Shown here: positions 48,184 through 57,279 of the stretch, one piece after another
Layout of the letters: every line of letters starts with the position of its first letter
Numbering within the stretch: the first letter of the stretch is position 1
Made by a program: the position numbers and the translations under genes
Source of the DNA: Polymorphum gilvum SL003B-26A1
GTDB lineage: Bacteria; Pseudomonadota; Alphaproteobacteria; Rhizobiales; Stappiaceae
DNA length: 64,000 nt
NCBI RefSeq assembly: GCF_000192745.1
Contig: NC_015259.1
Coordinates: 2,743,001 to 2,807,000 of the forward strand
Direction of reading: 5' to 3'
The notes under the pieces: model-generated
What the model was told of the DNA's origin: nothing
Database searches by the model: none
The model's input: only the letters and a program-made list of their open reading frames with translations

Positions 48184-50001
48184 TCAGACGGGCAGGATGC
48201 CGGCCGGAACCGTCGGCGCGGCCCCGGCCGGTTTGCCGGACCCGCCGCTTGCGCGCAGCGCCTCCCGCATATCGGCGATCACCTGTTCTTCGTGGATCTC
48301 GTAAGGCGTCAGAAACAGGTCGAACTTGCGGCATGCCGCGCCGATGGCTGTCGACGAGGTGAGATGGACCAGCACCGGCGCGAACACGAGCGGCACCGCG
48401 ATCGGCGACAGCCACAAGAGCAGGTCCGGCGTGTAAAAATAGGCGAAAATCAGCGCCGCGAGCCCGCCCGCCGACATCCACCATGTCGCCTGCAGGCTGG
48501 AGGCGAAGGACAGCGAACCGTCCTCACGGTCCGCGGCCGGCCAGCCGGAATCGCCGCCGAACACCACCTGAGCGACCGACCGGCTCTGGAACATCATGTG
48601 AATCGGCGCCAGCAGCGAGGTCAGCACCAGTTCGAGCACGGCGCTCGCCGTGACCGTGGCGGCGCCGCCGAAATAGCGGCTGTCGCCGTGCAGCAGGGCG
48701 CGCACCAGCAGGATCGCCTTGGGCAGGATCAGCAGCGCCACGACACCGAACAGCAGGGCCAGCGCCGTCGTGGTCTCGGGATGGGGGAACACCGGAAACA
48801 GCGAGCGGCCGTCGAAATAGACCGGCGGCGGGGCGAACCGGGGCGCCGCCAGGCTGGCGATCAGGAACAGCAGCCAGATCGGCGACGACAGGTAGGCGAA
48901 GATCCCCTGCAGGATCGAGATCCGGCTCCACAGGCGGAAGCGCGGCGCGCCGATGATCCGGCTGTGCTGCAGGTTGCCCTGGCACCAGCGCCGGTCGCGC
49001 TTGGCATAGCCGATCACGTTCGCCGGCGCCTCCTCGAACGAGCCGCCGAGATCGGGGTCGAGACGCACCCGCCAGCCGTCGCGGGCGAGCATGGCCGCCT
49101 CGACGGTATCGTGGCTGAGCACGTGGCCGCCGAACGGCGGCTTGCCGCTGAGCGCCGCCATGCCGCAGGATTCGGCGAAGGCGCGAACACGGATCAGCGC
49201 GTTATGGCCCCAGAACGGCCCCTCGCCGCCTTGCAGGGCGGCGACGCCACGGGCGAAGACGGGCGCGTAGAAGGCGGCGGAGAACTGCAGCACGCGGCCG
49301 AACAGAGTGTTGAGGCCGATCACCTGCGGCAGGGTCTGCAACAGGCCCAAGCGCGGTTCGGCCTCCATCCGGCGGACCATCTCGACGATCGTCTCGCCCC
49401 GCATCAGACTGTCGGCGTCCAGCACCAGCATGTAGTCATAGGCGCCGCCCGAGGTGCGCACGAAATCGGCGATGTTGCCGGCCTTGCGGCCGATGTTCTC
49501 CGGCCGGTGCCGGTAGTACAGGCGTCCGCCGGCGCGCAGGCGAACCAGCAGCCGCCGGTAGGCCGCCGTCTCGTCGGCGACGGACTGCGACTTGGTCGAA
49601 TCCGACAGGACATGGAAGTCGAACAGGTCGGCCATGCCGGTGCGCTCGACCGAGCGGTACATTGCCTCGATGCGGGCGAACACCGGTCCGGTCGATTCGT
49701 TGTAGACCGGCACCAGGATCGCGGTGCGCCCGGTCGGCCGGCCCGGGACGGCGCCGACCGGAGCAGGGACAAACAGCACCCCGAGCACCGCCGTACAAGC
49801 GCCCCAGGCGAGCCAGAAGGCCGCCAGCACGATCAGCGCGATGCGCAGCACGTCGACCCAGTCGAAGCCGTCGGCCTGCACGACCGTGCCGAACATCGAT
49901 GCCGCGGCGACCGTCAGCGTCACGGCGAGCACGAGCGCCCCGACACGGCGCAGCGCAACCGCCAGCCGGCCCTCGCCGAGACCCGCCACGATCGGATTCA
50001 T
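48184..50001 (-). CDS. opgH: Glucans biosynthesis glucosyltransferase
   Basis: A 605-aa inner-membrane GT2 glucosyltransferase that polymerises UDP-glucose into the backbone of osmoregulated periplasmic glucans. Two N-terminal helices precede the catalytic domain (about 85-330): V-P-V-Y-N-E, D-A-D-S-L-M (DxD), H-D-T-V-E-A and R-R-W-C-Q-G-N-L-Q, the QxxRW-like region. About six helices follow. It is shorter than the 847-aa E. coli OpgH, lacking a long N-terminal extension. The start at 50001 follows the small upstream gene by one base. Confidence 0.92.
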   Translation of the reverse strand: MNPIVAGLGEGRLAVALRRVGALVLAVTLTVAAASMFGTVVQADGFDWVDVLRIALIVLAAFWLAWGACTAVLGVLFVPAPVGAVPGRPTGRTAILVPVYNESTGPVFARIEAMYRSVERTGMADLFDFHVLSDSTKSQSVADETAAYRRLLVRLRAGGRLYYRHRPENIGRKAGNIADFVRTSGGAYDYMLVLDADSLMRGETIVEMVRRMEAEPRLGLLQTLPQVIGLNTLFGRVLQFSAAFYAPVFARGVAALQGGEGPFWGHNALIRVRAFAESCGMAALSGKPPFGGHVLSHDTVEAAMLARDGWRVRLDPDLGGSFEEAPANVIGYAKRDRRWCQGNLQHSRIIGAPRFRLWSRISILQGIFAYLSSPIWLLFLIASLAAPRFAPPPVYFDGRSLFPVFPHPETTTALALLFGVVALLILPKAILLVRALLHGDSRYFGGAATVTASAVLELVLTSLLAPIHMMFQSRSVAQVVFGGDSGWPAADREDGSLSFASSLQATWWMSAGGLAALIFAYFYTPDLLLWLSPIAVPLVFAPVLVHLTSSTAIGAACRKFDLFLTPYEIHEEQVIADMREALRASGGSGKPAGAAPTVPAGILPV

Positions 50002-50002
50002 G

Positions 50003-50308
50003 TCACGATTCCCCCAGCGTCGAGCGGGCGCCGAGCAGCGAACGCCAGGCGCTGCGCAGGCGATCGCCGAGATGCAGCGGCCCCACCGCCAGATGGTGCT
50101 CGGGCATCGCCAGTTCCCGGCGCGGCTGCGGCAACGCCAGACAGGATACGACAAGGCGCCTGCCCTGGTCGTCCCAGGGTCGCGCCGCGAGGTCCTCCGC
50201 AGACACGTCCAGTCCGAGCGCGGCGATCGCCTCGGCCATGCAGGTCAGCAGGGTTGCGTCGTCGAGATCGGGACGGCCGAGCCGCTCCCTGATCGCATCC
50301 ATCGTCAT
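50003..50308 (-). CDS. Small protein between opgG and opgH
   Basis: A 101-aa protein: L-T-C-M-A-E-A-I-A-A-L-G-L-D-V, R-P-W-D-D-Q-G-R-R-L-V-V-S-C-L-A and an Arg-rich end. No known domain. A GGAG sequence lies 8 bases before the ATG at 50308; a second ATG at 50329 is possible. It is placed tightly between opgG (stop 53 bases upstream) and opgH (start 1 base downstream), so it is likely translated and may modulate the glucosyltransferase (inference). Confidence 0.6.
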   Translation of the reverse strand: MTMDAIRERLGRPDLDDATLLTCMAEAIAALGLDVSAEDLAARPWDDQGRRLVVSCLALPQPRRELAMPEHHLAVGPLHLGDRLRSAWRSLLGARSTLGES

Positions 50309-50361
50309 CGTACCGGCTCCGTCGATCATTCCGCCCTTCTGGGCCTCGGAGGAAAGGTCTC

Positions 50362-51936
50362 TCAAACCATTTGGTTCCATTGGTACATCCAGGTTTCCGT
50401 GATCGTCCTGCCGTTCAGGGTCAGGGCGAGGGTCATTTCGACCGGCTTGGCGTCGTCCTCGCGCTGGAGATCGAAGATGAAACGCCAGACACCGGTGTCC
50501 AGCCATTGCAGTTGCTGGGTGAGAAGGTGCGCGTTCTGGCACCAGAACTTCGGCTCGACAGGCGCGTCGCCACCGGCCCTGGCCAGTTGCTCGCCCTGGA
50601 ACTCGACCACGAACTTGCGCTGAGACGGATCGATGTTCGACGCCGCCGTGCCTGCATGCCCGGTGCGCGTCCGCAGCACGCTCGCCAGGTCGAAGCCGGG
50701 TTCCGGCTCGCTGCCCCAGACCATGCGGTAGCGGAACCGCAGATCCGAGCCGGCCTCCGGCTGCGTTGCAGGAATCCAGAAGGCCGCGATGTTGTCGTGG
50801 ATCTCGCGGTCCGAGGGGATCTCCGCCAGCATGACGTGGCCCGCCCCCCAATCGTCGAGCGGCTCTATCCAGAGCGAGGGCCGGCGCTCGTAGTGGGCTT
50901 CCGTATCCTGATAACTGTCGAAGTCGCGGTCCCGTTGCATCAGGCCGAAGCCGAGCAGGCTTTCCTCGTAGAAGAAGGACAGGCCAAGCGCCCTCGGGTT
51001 GAGCAGCGGTCGCCACAGCCGCTCGCCGGACCTGCGCAGCATCATCAGGCCGTCGCTGTCGTGGACCTCCGGACGATAGTCGTCGAAACCGGTGCGGTCG
51101 TTCTCGCCGAACAGGTACATGGAGGTCAGCGGCGCGATGCCGAGCCGTTCGACCCGGTCGCGAAAGAAGATGCGGGCGTCGACCTCGATCTCCGTGTTGA
51201 CGCCCGGCATGACCGTGAACGCATAGGCTCCAGCCACCCGCTCGCTGTCCAGTTCCGCCCACAGGCGGATGTGTTTCTGCCCCGGCTCCGGCCGTTCCAG
51301 ATAGAAGCGCGAGAAGCGCGGGAATTCCTCCGGACGCCCCGCGGCTGTGTCGATGGCGAGGCCGCGCGCCGACAGGCCGTAGATGTTGCCCCTGCCCAGC
51401 GCCCGGAAGTAGCTGGCGCCGAGAAAGGCCAGCAGTTCGTCGAAGTAGTCGGGCCGGTTGATCGGGTAGTGCAGGCGGAAGCCCGCCACGCCCGGCAGGT
51501 CGATGGTCTGCATCGCCGCCGCGTCGAGCGGCGCCCGGTACTCGAAATCGGCGCCGGTGAAATGCAGGGGACGCGCCGCTCCCCCGGACACCTCGACGAT
51601 CTCGACGGGCGTGTCGAACAGCCAGCCCGGATGGAACGCCTGCATCTCGTATTCGAGCCCGGCACCACGCCAGAGTGCGCGTTCGGGCACGTAGCGGATC
51701 GCCCGGTGCTCGTCGTAGCTGAGGTCGGACAGTTGATCAGGCAGCACCTTCGGCGGCGCCTCGTAGGGCTGGCCCGCCCGCGCCTTCATGCGAGCTACGA
51801 GGTCGTCGAAACTGAACGCGGCCGCGTCGGGCCCGTCGGACGCCCAGGCGGCCGGGACCGGGGCGGTCGCATCGCTCAAGACGACGCCGCCCAGACACAG
51901 GGCACTGCTTACAAGGAACTTGCGTCGGTCGATCAC
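50362..51936 (-). CDS. opgG: Periplasmic glucans biosynthesis protein (OpgG/OpgD family)
   Basis: A 524-aa protein with a twin-arginine-like signal (D-R-R-K-F-L-V then hydrophobic, ending A-W-A), more typical of OpgD than OpgG. The OpgG-type beta-sandwich domain begins F-S-F-D-D-L-V-A-R-M and includes F-R-L-H-Y-P-I-N, G-N-I-Y-G-L-S-A-R-G-L-A, G-E-N-D-R and R-P-L-L-N-P. It shapes or branches the glucan chain after OpgH. GTG at 51936 gives a signal of normal length; an ATG at 51993 adds 19 residues. It heads the opg unit. Confidence 0.9.
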   Translation of the reverse strand: MIDRRKFLVSSALCLGGVVLSDATAPVPAAWASDGPDAAAFSFDDLVARMKARAGQPYEAPPKVLPDQLSDLSYDEHRAIRYVPERALWRGAGLEYEMQAFHPGWLFDTPVEIVEVSGGAARPLHFTGADFEYRAPLDAAAMQTIDLPGVAGFRLHYPINRPDYFDELLAFLGASYFRALGRGNIYGLSARGLAIDTAAGRPEEFPRFSRFYLERPEPGQKHIRLWAELDSERVAGAYAFTVMPGVNTEIEVDARIFFRDRVERLGIAPLTSMYLFGENDRTGFDDYRPEVHDSDGLMMLRRSGERLWRPLLNPRALGLSFFYEESLLGFGLMQRDRDFDSYQDTEAHYERRPSLWIEPLDDWGAGHVMLAEIPSDREIHDNIAAFWIPATQPEAGSDLRFRYRMVWGSEPEPGFDLASVLRTRTGHAGTAASNIDPSQRKFVVEFQGEQLARAGGDAPVEPKFWCQNAHLLTQQLQWLDTGVWRFIFDLQREDDAKPVEMTLALTLNGRTITETWMYQWNQMV

Positions 51937-52183
51937 GTCTGCTGCCCGATGGAAAGTCGCTAGCGATGTAGGGGGGCCTTGCCGGTCGCACATAAAGCAA
52001 GGCTATGTGGCAATAATATGAGTAACTTAGGGCTCTCGTCCATAGAAATGCTGCATTGCGGCACCTCCTCGTGAAAGATTCTTCGCGACATGCTGAACAC
52101 AAACGCCCAAAGCGCCGGCTGGTTGCCTCAGCACCCGGAAAAAAGCGGATCTTGATCGAATGGCGTCGTCGCGGGCGCGCCCT

Positions 52184-53284
52184 TCACGCCCCTGCGAGCA
52201 CCGTCGCGACATGTGCCCCGAGCGCCAGCGAGGAGGTCAGTCCGGGGGATTCGATGCCATAGAGCACGACCAGTCCCGGCCGGCCGTGCACCGCTGGACC
52301 GTCGATCCGGAAATCCGCCGCCGTCTTGCCGGAATTCTCCAGCTTCGGTCGGATGCCGCAATAGTCGGCGGCAAGGCTCGCGTCGGCGAGGTCGGGCCAA
52401 TAGCGGCGGATCGAAGCGTAGAACCGTTCCGACCGTCGGGCATCGACGGAATAGTCGATGGCCTCGACCCATTCGACGTCCGGGCCGAAGCGCGCCTGGC
52501 CGCCCAGATCGAGCGTCAGATGCACGCCGAGGCCGCCCGGCTCGGGCACCGGATAGATCAGCCGCGAGAACGGTGCGCAGCCGGCCAGGCGGAAATAGTT
52601 GCCCTTGGCGAAATAGGTCGGCGGTGGCTCGTAGCCCTCAAGCGTCCCCATCAGCGTCGAGGCATGCAGACCGGCGGAGACGACGAGGTTGCGACAGGAC
52701 ACGGTGTAGCCGCCGTCCGCCGCGACGGTGACGGCGTAGCCGCCCTCCGGATGAGCCGCGATGCGCGTCACCTGCGTTTCGAGCACCACCTGGCCGCCAT
52801 GGGCTTCCAGGTCCCCCTGCAGGGCGAGCATGTAACCGTGGCTGTCGAGAATGCCGGTCGAGGGCGACAGCAGCGCCGCATGGCAGGCCAGCGCCGGTTC
52901 GAGCGCGCGCGCCTCGTCGCGCGACAGCAGGCGGAGGTCGACGACGCCGTTGGCCGCGGCTTTATTCCGGATCTCGTCCAGCGTCGCCACCTGTCCAGGA
53001 TCCGTGGCGACGATCAGCTTGCCGATGCGGTTATGGGCGACGCCGCGCGTTGCGCAGAAAGCATAGAGCATTTCGCGTCCGGCGACGCAGAAGCGTGCCT
53101 TGAGGCTGTCCTTCGGATAGTAGATGCCCGCGTGGATGACCTCGCTGTTGCGCGCGCTGGTCTCCGAGCCGATCAGGTCGTGACGCTCCAGCACCATGAC
53201 CTCCTGCCCGACCAGCGCCAGCGCCCGGGCGCAGGCCAGCCCGACGGCGCCGGCGCCGATGACGATGGTTTCGACGTCGCTCAT
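52184..53284 (-). CDS. FAD-dependent oxidoreductase (L-2-hydroxyglutarate oxidase-like, DAO family)
   Basis: A 366-aa protein. FAD-binding G-A-G-A-V-G-L-A-C-A-R at 10-20, then V-L-E-R-H-D and S-E-V-I-H-A-G-I-Y-Y-P, a signature of LhgO-like enzymes. D-G-P-A-V-H-G and G-I-E-S-P-G-L-T-S-S-L-A-L-G close the FAD domain. It probably oxidises a 2-hydroxyacid or amine; the substrate is inferred from family likeness. It begins 25 bases after gatA, perhaps co-transcribed. Confidence 0.85.
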   Translation of the reverse strand: MSDVETIVIGAGAVGLACARALALVGQEVMVLERHDLIGSETSARNSEVIHAGIYYPKDSLKARFCVAGREMLYAFCATRGVAHNRIGKLIVATDPGQVATLDEIRNKAAANGVVDLRLLSRDEARALEPALACHAALLSPSTGILDSHGYMLALQGDLEAHGGQVVLETQVTRIAAHPEGGYAVTVAADGGYTVSCRNLVVSAGLHASTLMGTLEGYEPPPTYFAKGNYFRLAGCAPFSRLIYPVPEPGGLGVHLTLDLGGQARFGPDVEWVEAIDYSVDARRSERFYASIRRYWPDLADASLAADYCGIRPKLENSGKTAADFRIDGPAVHGRPGLVVLYGIESPGLTSSLALGAHVATVLAGA

Positions 53285-53309
53285 GGCCGCGGCCCGGCCT
53301 CCTCGCCCG

Positions 53310-54785
53310 CTACGCCCACCAGGTCTCCGCCTGGAACCGTCCGGCCGCCTGCTCGATCGCCGAGCCGACCTGGAACAGGGTCTCCTCGTCGAACGGTCTG
53401 CCGATCAGCTGCAGGCCGAGCGGGAGGCCGGAGGCGGAAAGTCCGGCCGGCACGGAGATACCCGGCAGGCCGGCCATGTTCACCGTCACCGTGAAGATGT
53501 CGTTGAGATACATGGTCACAGGATCGGTGATCTCGCCCGGCGCGAAGGCCGCATCGGGCGTGGTCGGGGTCAGGATGGCGTCGACGCCGGCCGCCCAGGC
53601 GAGGTCGAAGTCGCGCTTGATCAGCGTGCGCACCTTCTGCGCCTTGAGGTAGTAGGCATCGTAGTAGCCGGCCGACAGCACGTAGGTGCCGATCAGGATG
53701 CGCCGCTGCACCTCGGCGCCGAACCCTGCGGCGCGGGTCTTCTCGTACATGTCGATGATGTCGTCGCCGGGCACGCGCAGGCCGTAGCGCACGCCGTCGT
53801 AGCGGGCGAGGTTCGACGAGGCCTCCGCCGGCGCGACGATGTAGTAGGCCGGCAGGGCGTATCTGGTGTGCGGCAGGGAGATGTCGACGATCTCGGCGCC
53901 GGCATCCTTCAGCCAGGCGATGCCCTGCTGCCACAGCGCCTCGATCTCGGCCGGCATGCCGTCGACCCGGTATTCCTTCGGGATGCCGATCTTCAGCCCC
54001 GTCACCGAGCGGCCGACCGAGGCCTCGTAGTCGGGCACCGGCCGATCGACCGAGGTGGTGTCCTTGGCGTCGACCGAGGCCATCGACTTCAGCAGGATGG
54101 CGCAGTCGCGCACGGTCTTGGCGATCGGCCCGGCCTGGTCGAGCGAGGAGGCGAAGGCGACCACGCCCCAGCGCGAACAGCGCCCGTAGGTCGGCTTGAT
54201 GCCGACCGTGCCGGTAAAGGCCGCCGGCTGGCGGATCGAGCCGCCGGTATCGGTCGCGGTGGCGCCGAGGCACAGGCTGGCCGCAACCGCGGCGGCCGAG
54301 CCGCCGGAGGAGCCGCCGGGCACCAGGGCGGCGTTGGAGCCGCGCTTGCGCCAGGGATTGACCACGGTGCCGTAGTAGGACGTCTCGTTGGACGAGCCCA
54401 TGGCGAACTCGTCCATGTTCAGCTTGCCCAGCATGACGGCACCATCGGCCCACAGGTTGGCGGTGACGGTCGATTCGTACTCCGGCTTGAAGCCGTCGAG
54501 GATGTGGCTGCAGGCCTGCGTGTGCACGCCCTTGGTGGCGAACAGATCCTTGATGCCGAGCGGAATGCCCTCCAGGGCGCCGGCCTCGCCCCGGGCGAGG
54601 CGCGCATCGGATACCCGGGCCATCTCCCGCGCCGTGTCGCCGGTCACCGCGACATAGGCGTTGAGCGCCGGGTTGGCGGTCTCGATGGCCGACAGGAACG
54701 CTTCGGTCAGTTCCAGTGCGGTGAAGTCCTTGCGGCGCAGCCCGTCGCGGGCCTCGGCCAGGGTCTGTCTGGTCAGATCGGTCAT
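53310..54785 (-). CDS. gatA: Glutamyl-tRNA(Gln) amidotransferase subunit A
   Basis: A 491-aa amidase-signature enzyme that releases ammonia from glutamine for GatB. The Ser-cisSer-Lys triad is visible as Lys in G-I-K-D-L-F, with [11 protein letters not shown] and the nucleophile in [22 protein letters not shown] is also typical. Preceded by gatC with a 21-base gap. Confidence 0.96.
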   Translation of the reverse strand: MTDLTRQTLAEARDGLRRKDFTALELTEAFLSAIETANPALNAYVAVTGDTAREMARVSDARLARGEAGALEGIPLGIKDLFATKGVHTQACSHILDGFKPEYESTVTANLWADGAVMLGKLNMDEFAMGSSNETSYYGTVVNPWRKRGSNAALVPGGSSGGSAAAVAASLCLGATATDTGGSIRQPAAFTGTVGIKPTYGRCSRWGVVAFASSLDQAGPIAKTVRDCAILLKSMASVDAKDTTSVDRPVPDYEASVGRSVTGLKIGIPKEYRVDGMPAEIEALWQQGIAWLKDAGAEIVDISLPHTRYALPAYYIVAPAEASSNLARYDGVRYGLRVPGDDIIDMYEKTRAAGFGAEVQRRILIGTYVLSAGYYDAYYLKAQKVRTLIKRDFDLAWAAGVDAILTPTTPDAAFAPGEITDPVTMYLNDIFTVTVNMAGLPGISVPAGLSASGLPLGLQLIGRPFDEETLFQVGSAIEQAAGRFQAETWWA

Positions 54786-54806
54786 GATGTATCCCTCGGC
54801 TCCGGC

Positions 54807-55094
54807 TTACTCGACGACTTTCGGCACGACGAAGAAATCGTCCTCGCTCGCCGGCGCGTTGGCGACGACCTTCTCCGGATAACCGCCATCGGTGACGCCG
54901 TCGGCGCGCTTCTTCATGGTCTGCTCGACCACCGAGGTCAGCGGTTCGACGCCGGCGATGTCGACCTCGTCGAGTTGCTCGACGAAGCCGAGGATGGCGT
55001 TCAGTTCGCCGGTCATGCGCTCGGCATCGCCCTCGCTGACCTTGATGCGCGCGAGCCGCGCGACGCGCTTGACCGTGTCGATGTCGACGGACAT
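54807..55094 (-). CDS. gatC: Glutamyl-tRNA(Gln) amidotransferase subunit C
   Basis: A 95-aa protein that stabilises GatAB. Motifs: [21 protein letters not shown] and an end with F-F-V-V-P-K-V-V-E. Normal length. First gene of the gatCA unit. Confidence 0.95.
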   Translation of the reverse strand: MSVDIDTVKRVARLARIKVSEGDAERMTGELNAILGFVEQLDEVDIAGVEPLTSVVEQTMKKRADGVTDGGYPEKVVANAPASEDDFFVVPKVVE

Positions 55095-55211
55095 GGCTGT
55101 TCCTCAGTCTATCTGGTTGCGGACGGCGCGGGCGGCGCCGATTGCGCCCTGTATTGCCCACCAACGCCGCGACCGCAAGCACCCGTCGTGCGTTGCGCGA
55201 ACGGATTCGCA

Positions 55212-55241
55212 CCGTTACGGTTCGCATCAGTACCGTAACGG
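55212..55241. promoter_or_regulatory. Perfect inverted repeat before the TetR gene, probable autoregulatory operator
   Basis: CCGTTACGG and CCGTAACGG, 9-bp arms with a 12-base spacer, ending 10 bases before the TetR start. The size is typical of TetR-family operators. Confidence 0.6.
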
Positions 55242-55251
55242 CGAACCCGTC

Positions 55252-55848
55252 ATGTCCGTCTCCCCGTCTTTCCGTCCCGCCGCCCCCGCAGCCGGGCGCC
55301 CCCGCCAGCGCCGCGTCACCGACGCGCTGCTTTCGGCCGCCCTGGCGGAATTTGCCCGGCACGGCCTCGATGGTGCCCGCATCGAGACGATCGCCCGCAC
55401 CGCGCGCACCAGCAAGCAGGCGATCTATCGTCGTTGGCCGGACAAGACGACGCTGTTTTCCGCCGCACTCGACCACGCCTTTGCCGGTAGCCGGCCGGAC
55501 CCGGCGCAACGCCTGTCCGCCGCCGCCGACCTCGACCGCTTCGTGCGCGGCCGGATCGAGGTGCTGACGGCCACCTCGCTCGGGCCGGCATTCGTCCAGG
55601 CCCTCGCCTCCCGGCCGCAGGTAAAGGCCGTTCTCGACGGCGTGGAGGAGGACTGGCGGCTGACCCTGCGCCAGATGCTGGTCGGCACCGCTTTCGAGGC
55701 GGGCATGGAGACCCGCATCGACCTCGTCCTCGGCTATGTCCACCGGTGCCTCGTCGCGGAGCGCAGACCGTCCGACGTGGAGATCGAGACGGCGGTGCAC
55801 CTGGTGCTCGGCCTGATGCCGCCGCGCCGACCGCCCGGCTGTAGGTGA
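55252..55848 (+). CDS. TetR/AcrR-family transcriptional regulator
   Basis: A 198-aa protein. The N-terminal HTH (about 20-65) has A-L-A-E-F-A-R-H-G-L-D-G, R-I-E-T-I-A-R-T-A-R-T-S-K-Q-A-I-Y-R-R-W and K-T-T-L-F. The ligand domain is helix-rich (F-V-Q-A-L-A-S-R-P) with an AefR-like tail. The ligand is unknown. A perfect palindrome lies just before its start. The open frame extends upstream through the operator, but the ATG at 55252 fits the family. Confidence 0.85.
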   Translation: MSVSPSFRPAAPAAGRPRQRRVTDALLSAALAEFARHGLDGARIETIARTARTSKQAIYRRWPDKTTLFSAALDHAFAGSRPDPAQRLSAAADLDRFVRGRIEVLTATSLGPAFVQALASRPQVKAVLDGVEEDWRLTLRQMLVGTAFEAGMETRIDLVLGYVHRCLVAERRPSDVEIETAVHLVLGLMPPRRPPGCR

Positions 55849-55988
55849 TCCGTACCGATCACGGCGGCTCGCCGAAGCGTGGCGCGGGCGTGAACAGGCT
55901 TGATTGGCGCATCCGCCGCGCCGGGTGCAAGTCTCGCTTACCGGTCGCGGCAGTCCCGCCCCGCCCGCATCCGCGAAGGAAATCATCT

Positions 55989-56462
55989 ATGAGCACCCTG
56001 GTTCGCCGCATCCTGCCTGGCAGCGTCGCCCTCGCCCTGACTCTCGCCGGCCTGCCCGCGCTCGCCGACGACATCACGACCTACGTCAAGGACGGCGCCG
56101 CCCTCGGCGGCACCGATCCGGTCGCCTATTTCACGCAAGGCAAGCCGGTCCAGGGGTCGGAGGCCCACACCTTCACCTATGACGATGTGACCTGGACGTT
56201 CGCCACAGCCGAAAACCGCGACGCCTTCGCCGCCGACCCGCAGAAATACGCGCCCCAGTACGGCGGCTGGTGCGCGACCGGCGCCAGCTTCGGAGTCAAG
56301 ATCCCGATCGATCCGGCCAAATGGCAGATCGTCGACGGCAAGCTCTACCTCAACGCCCACGACGGCGCGCAGCAACGCTTCAAGAGCGACACCGCCAACG
56401 TCATCAGAAGCGCCGACGAGAACTGGCCCAAGATCCGCGAGACGCCCGCCGACAAGTTGTGA
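55989..56462 (+). CDS. Secreted YHS-domain protein
   Basis: A 157-aa protein with a signal peptide (about 1-26, ending A-L-A). The YHS-like fold is seen in G-G-T-D-P-V-A-Y-F, F-T-Y-D-D-V-T-W-T-F, N-R-D-A-F-A-A-D-P-Q-K-Y-A-P-Q-Y-G-G-W-C, where Tyr/Trp/Cys form the core. Such proteins often bind metals or heme-related ligands and sit near copper or stress genes. Function unknown. Confidence 0.82.
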   Translation: MSTLVRRILPGSVALALTLAGLPALADDITTYVKDGAALGGTDPVAYFTQGKPVQGSEAHTFTYDDVTWTFATAENRDAFAADPQKYAPQYGGWCATGASFGVKIPIDPAKWQIVDGKLYLNAHDGAQQRFKSDTANVIRSADENWPKIRETPADKL

Positions 56463-56489
56463 CGGTGCAGAGCCTTCCTTCGCGCACGG

Positions 56490-57275
56490 TCAAGATGCCT
56501 CGCCCGGCCCGGGGACCAGCAGCACCGGAACCCGACGGGCCAGGGCGAGGCGGGTCAGCTCGCCCTCGCCGCTCTCGCCCAATGCCTCGCCCAACGCCTC
56601 GACAGGTCGGCTGATCACGAGCATCCGTTCGCGGTGCGACGGCAGGACGGCAAGGGCCGAGACCGGATCGGAGACCGCCAGCGACTCTGCCTGGAACTCC
56701 TCGCCGACCGCCGCGGCGATGGCACGCGCCACCGCCAGGCTCGGGTCGTCCGGCGAGGCGGCCAGCGCCAGGACCGGGCCGCGGCTGCGCACCGGGCGCT
56801 GCGGCAGATAGAGCACCGTCGAGGCGGAGCGCGAGGCAGCCGCGAACCAGGACCGAAACGCCTCCCCGGCCCGGTCGGCCGGCGTTTTCGGCTCGGCGAC
56901 CAGCACGATGTCGGTGCGGCCGAAGCGCAGCCGCACCGCCTCCTCGATCCGCTCGCGCGCGATCTCGAAGCGGCAGGCCACGCGCATCGCCTGGGCCGTC
57001 TCGGAAAACAGCTTCTCGGCCAGTTGCGCCTCCCGCTGCATCGACCGTCGGACCGCATCTGCCTCCATCGGCTGCCATGTGCGACCGGCCATGCGGAACT
57101 CGCGCAGGCCCGGCAGCAGCGCCGCGGCCATCAGCCCCTCGTCCTCGAGAAACAGTCCGTGCAGGTCGAGTTTCATCAGGCCGGCCAGTTCCGCCGCCTG
57201 TCGGATCGTCTGCGTTCGAAAGGCCGTTCGGTGGCAGCCGACGAAAATCCGGGTGAAGCCGACGGACACGGTCAT
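56490..57275 (-). CDS. Universal stress-like protein
   Basis: A 261-aa protein with Usp-like topology (V-S-V-G-F-T-R-I-F-V-G-C, L-D-L-H-G-L-F-L-E-D-E, R-T-D-I-V-L-V-A-E), but the ATP-binding G-x2-G-x9-G(S/T) motif is not evident, so it may not bind ATP. The ATG at 57275 has GGGGAG 8 bases upstream and starts 4 bases after the Lon-like stop; the two are probably in one transcript. Confidence 0.65.
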   Translation of the reverse strand: MTVSVGFTRIFVGCHRTAFRTQTIRQAAELAGLMKLDLHGLFLEDEGLMAAALLPGLREFRMAGRTWQPMEADAVRRSMQREAQLAEKLFSETAQAMRVACRFEIARERIEEAVRLRFGRTDIVLVAEPKTPADRAGEAFRSWFAAASRSASTVLYLPQRPVRSRGPVLALAASPDDPSLAVARAIAAAVGEEFQAESLAVSDPVSALAVLPSHRERMLVISRPVEALGEALGESGEGELTRLALARRVPVLLVPGPGEAS

Positions 57276-57279
57276 GGCA

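Noticed and set aside
47977-50292. 771-codon plus-strand frame opposite opgH
   Set aside because: Shadow of a well-supported glucosyltransferase; low-complexity Arg/His/Gln composition.
53196-55238. 680-codon plus-strand frame opposite gatA
   Set aside because: Antisense shadow; composition typical of reverse-frame translation of G+C-rich genes.
53281-55986. 901-codon minus-strand frame across gatA
   Set aside because: Overlaps gatA and gatC in another frame and has no recognisable domain.
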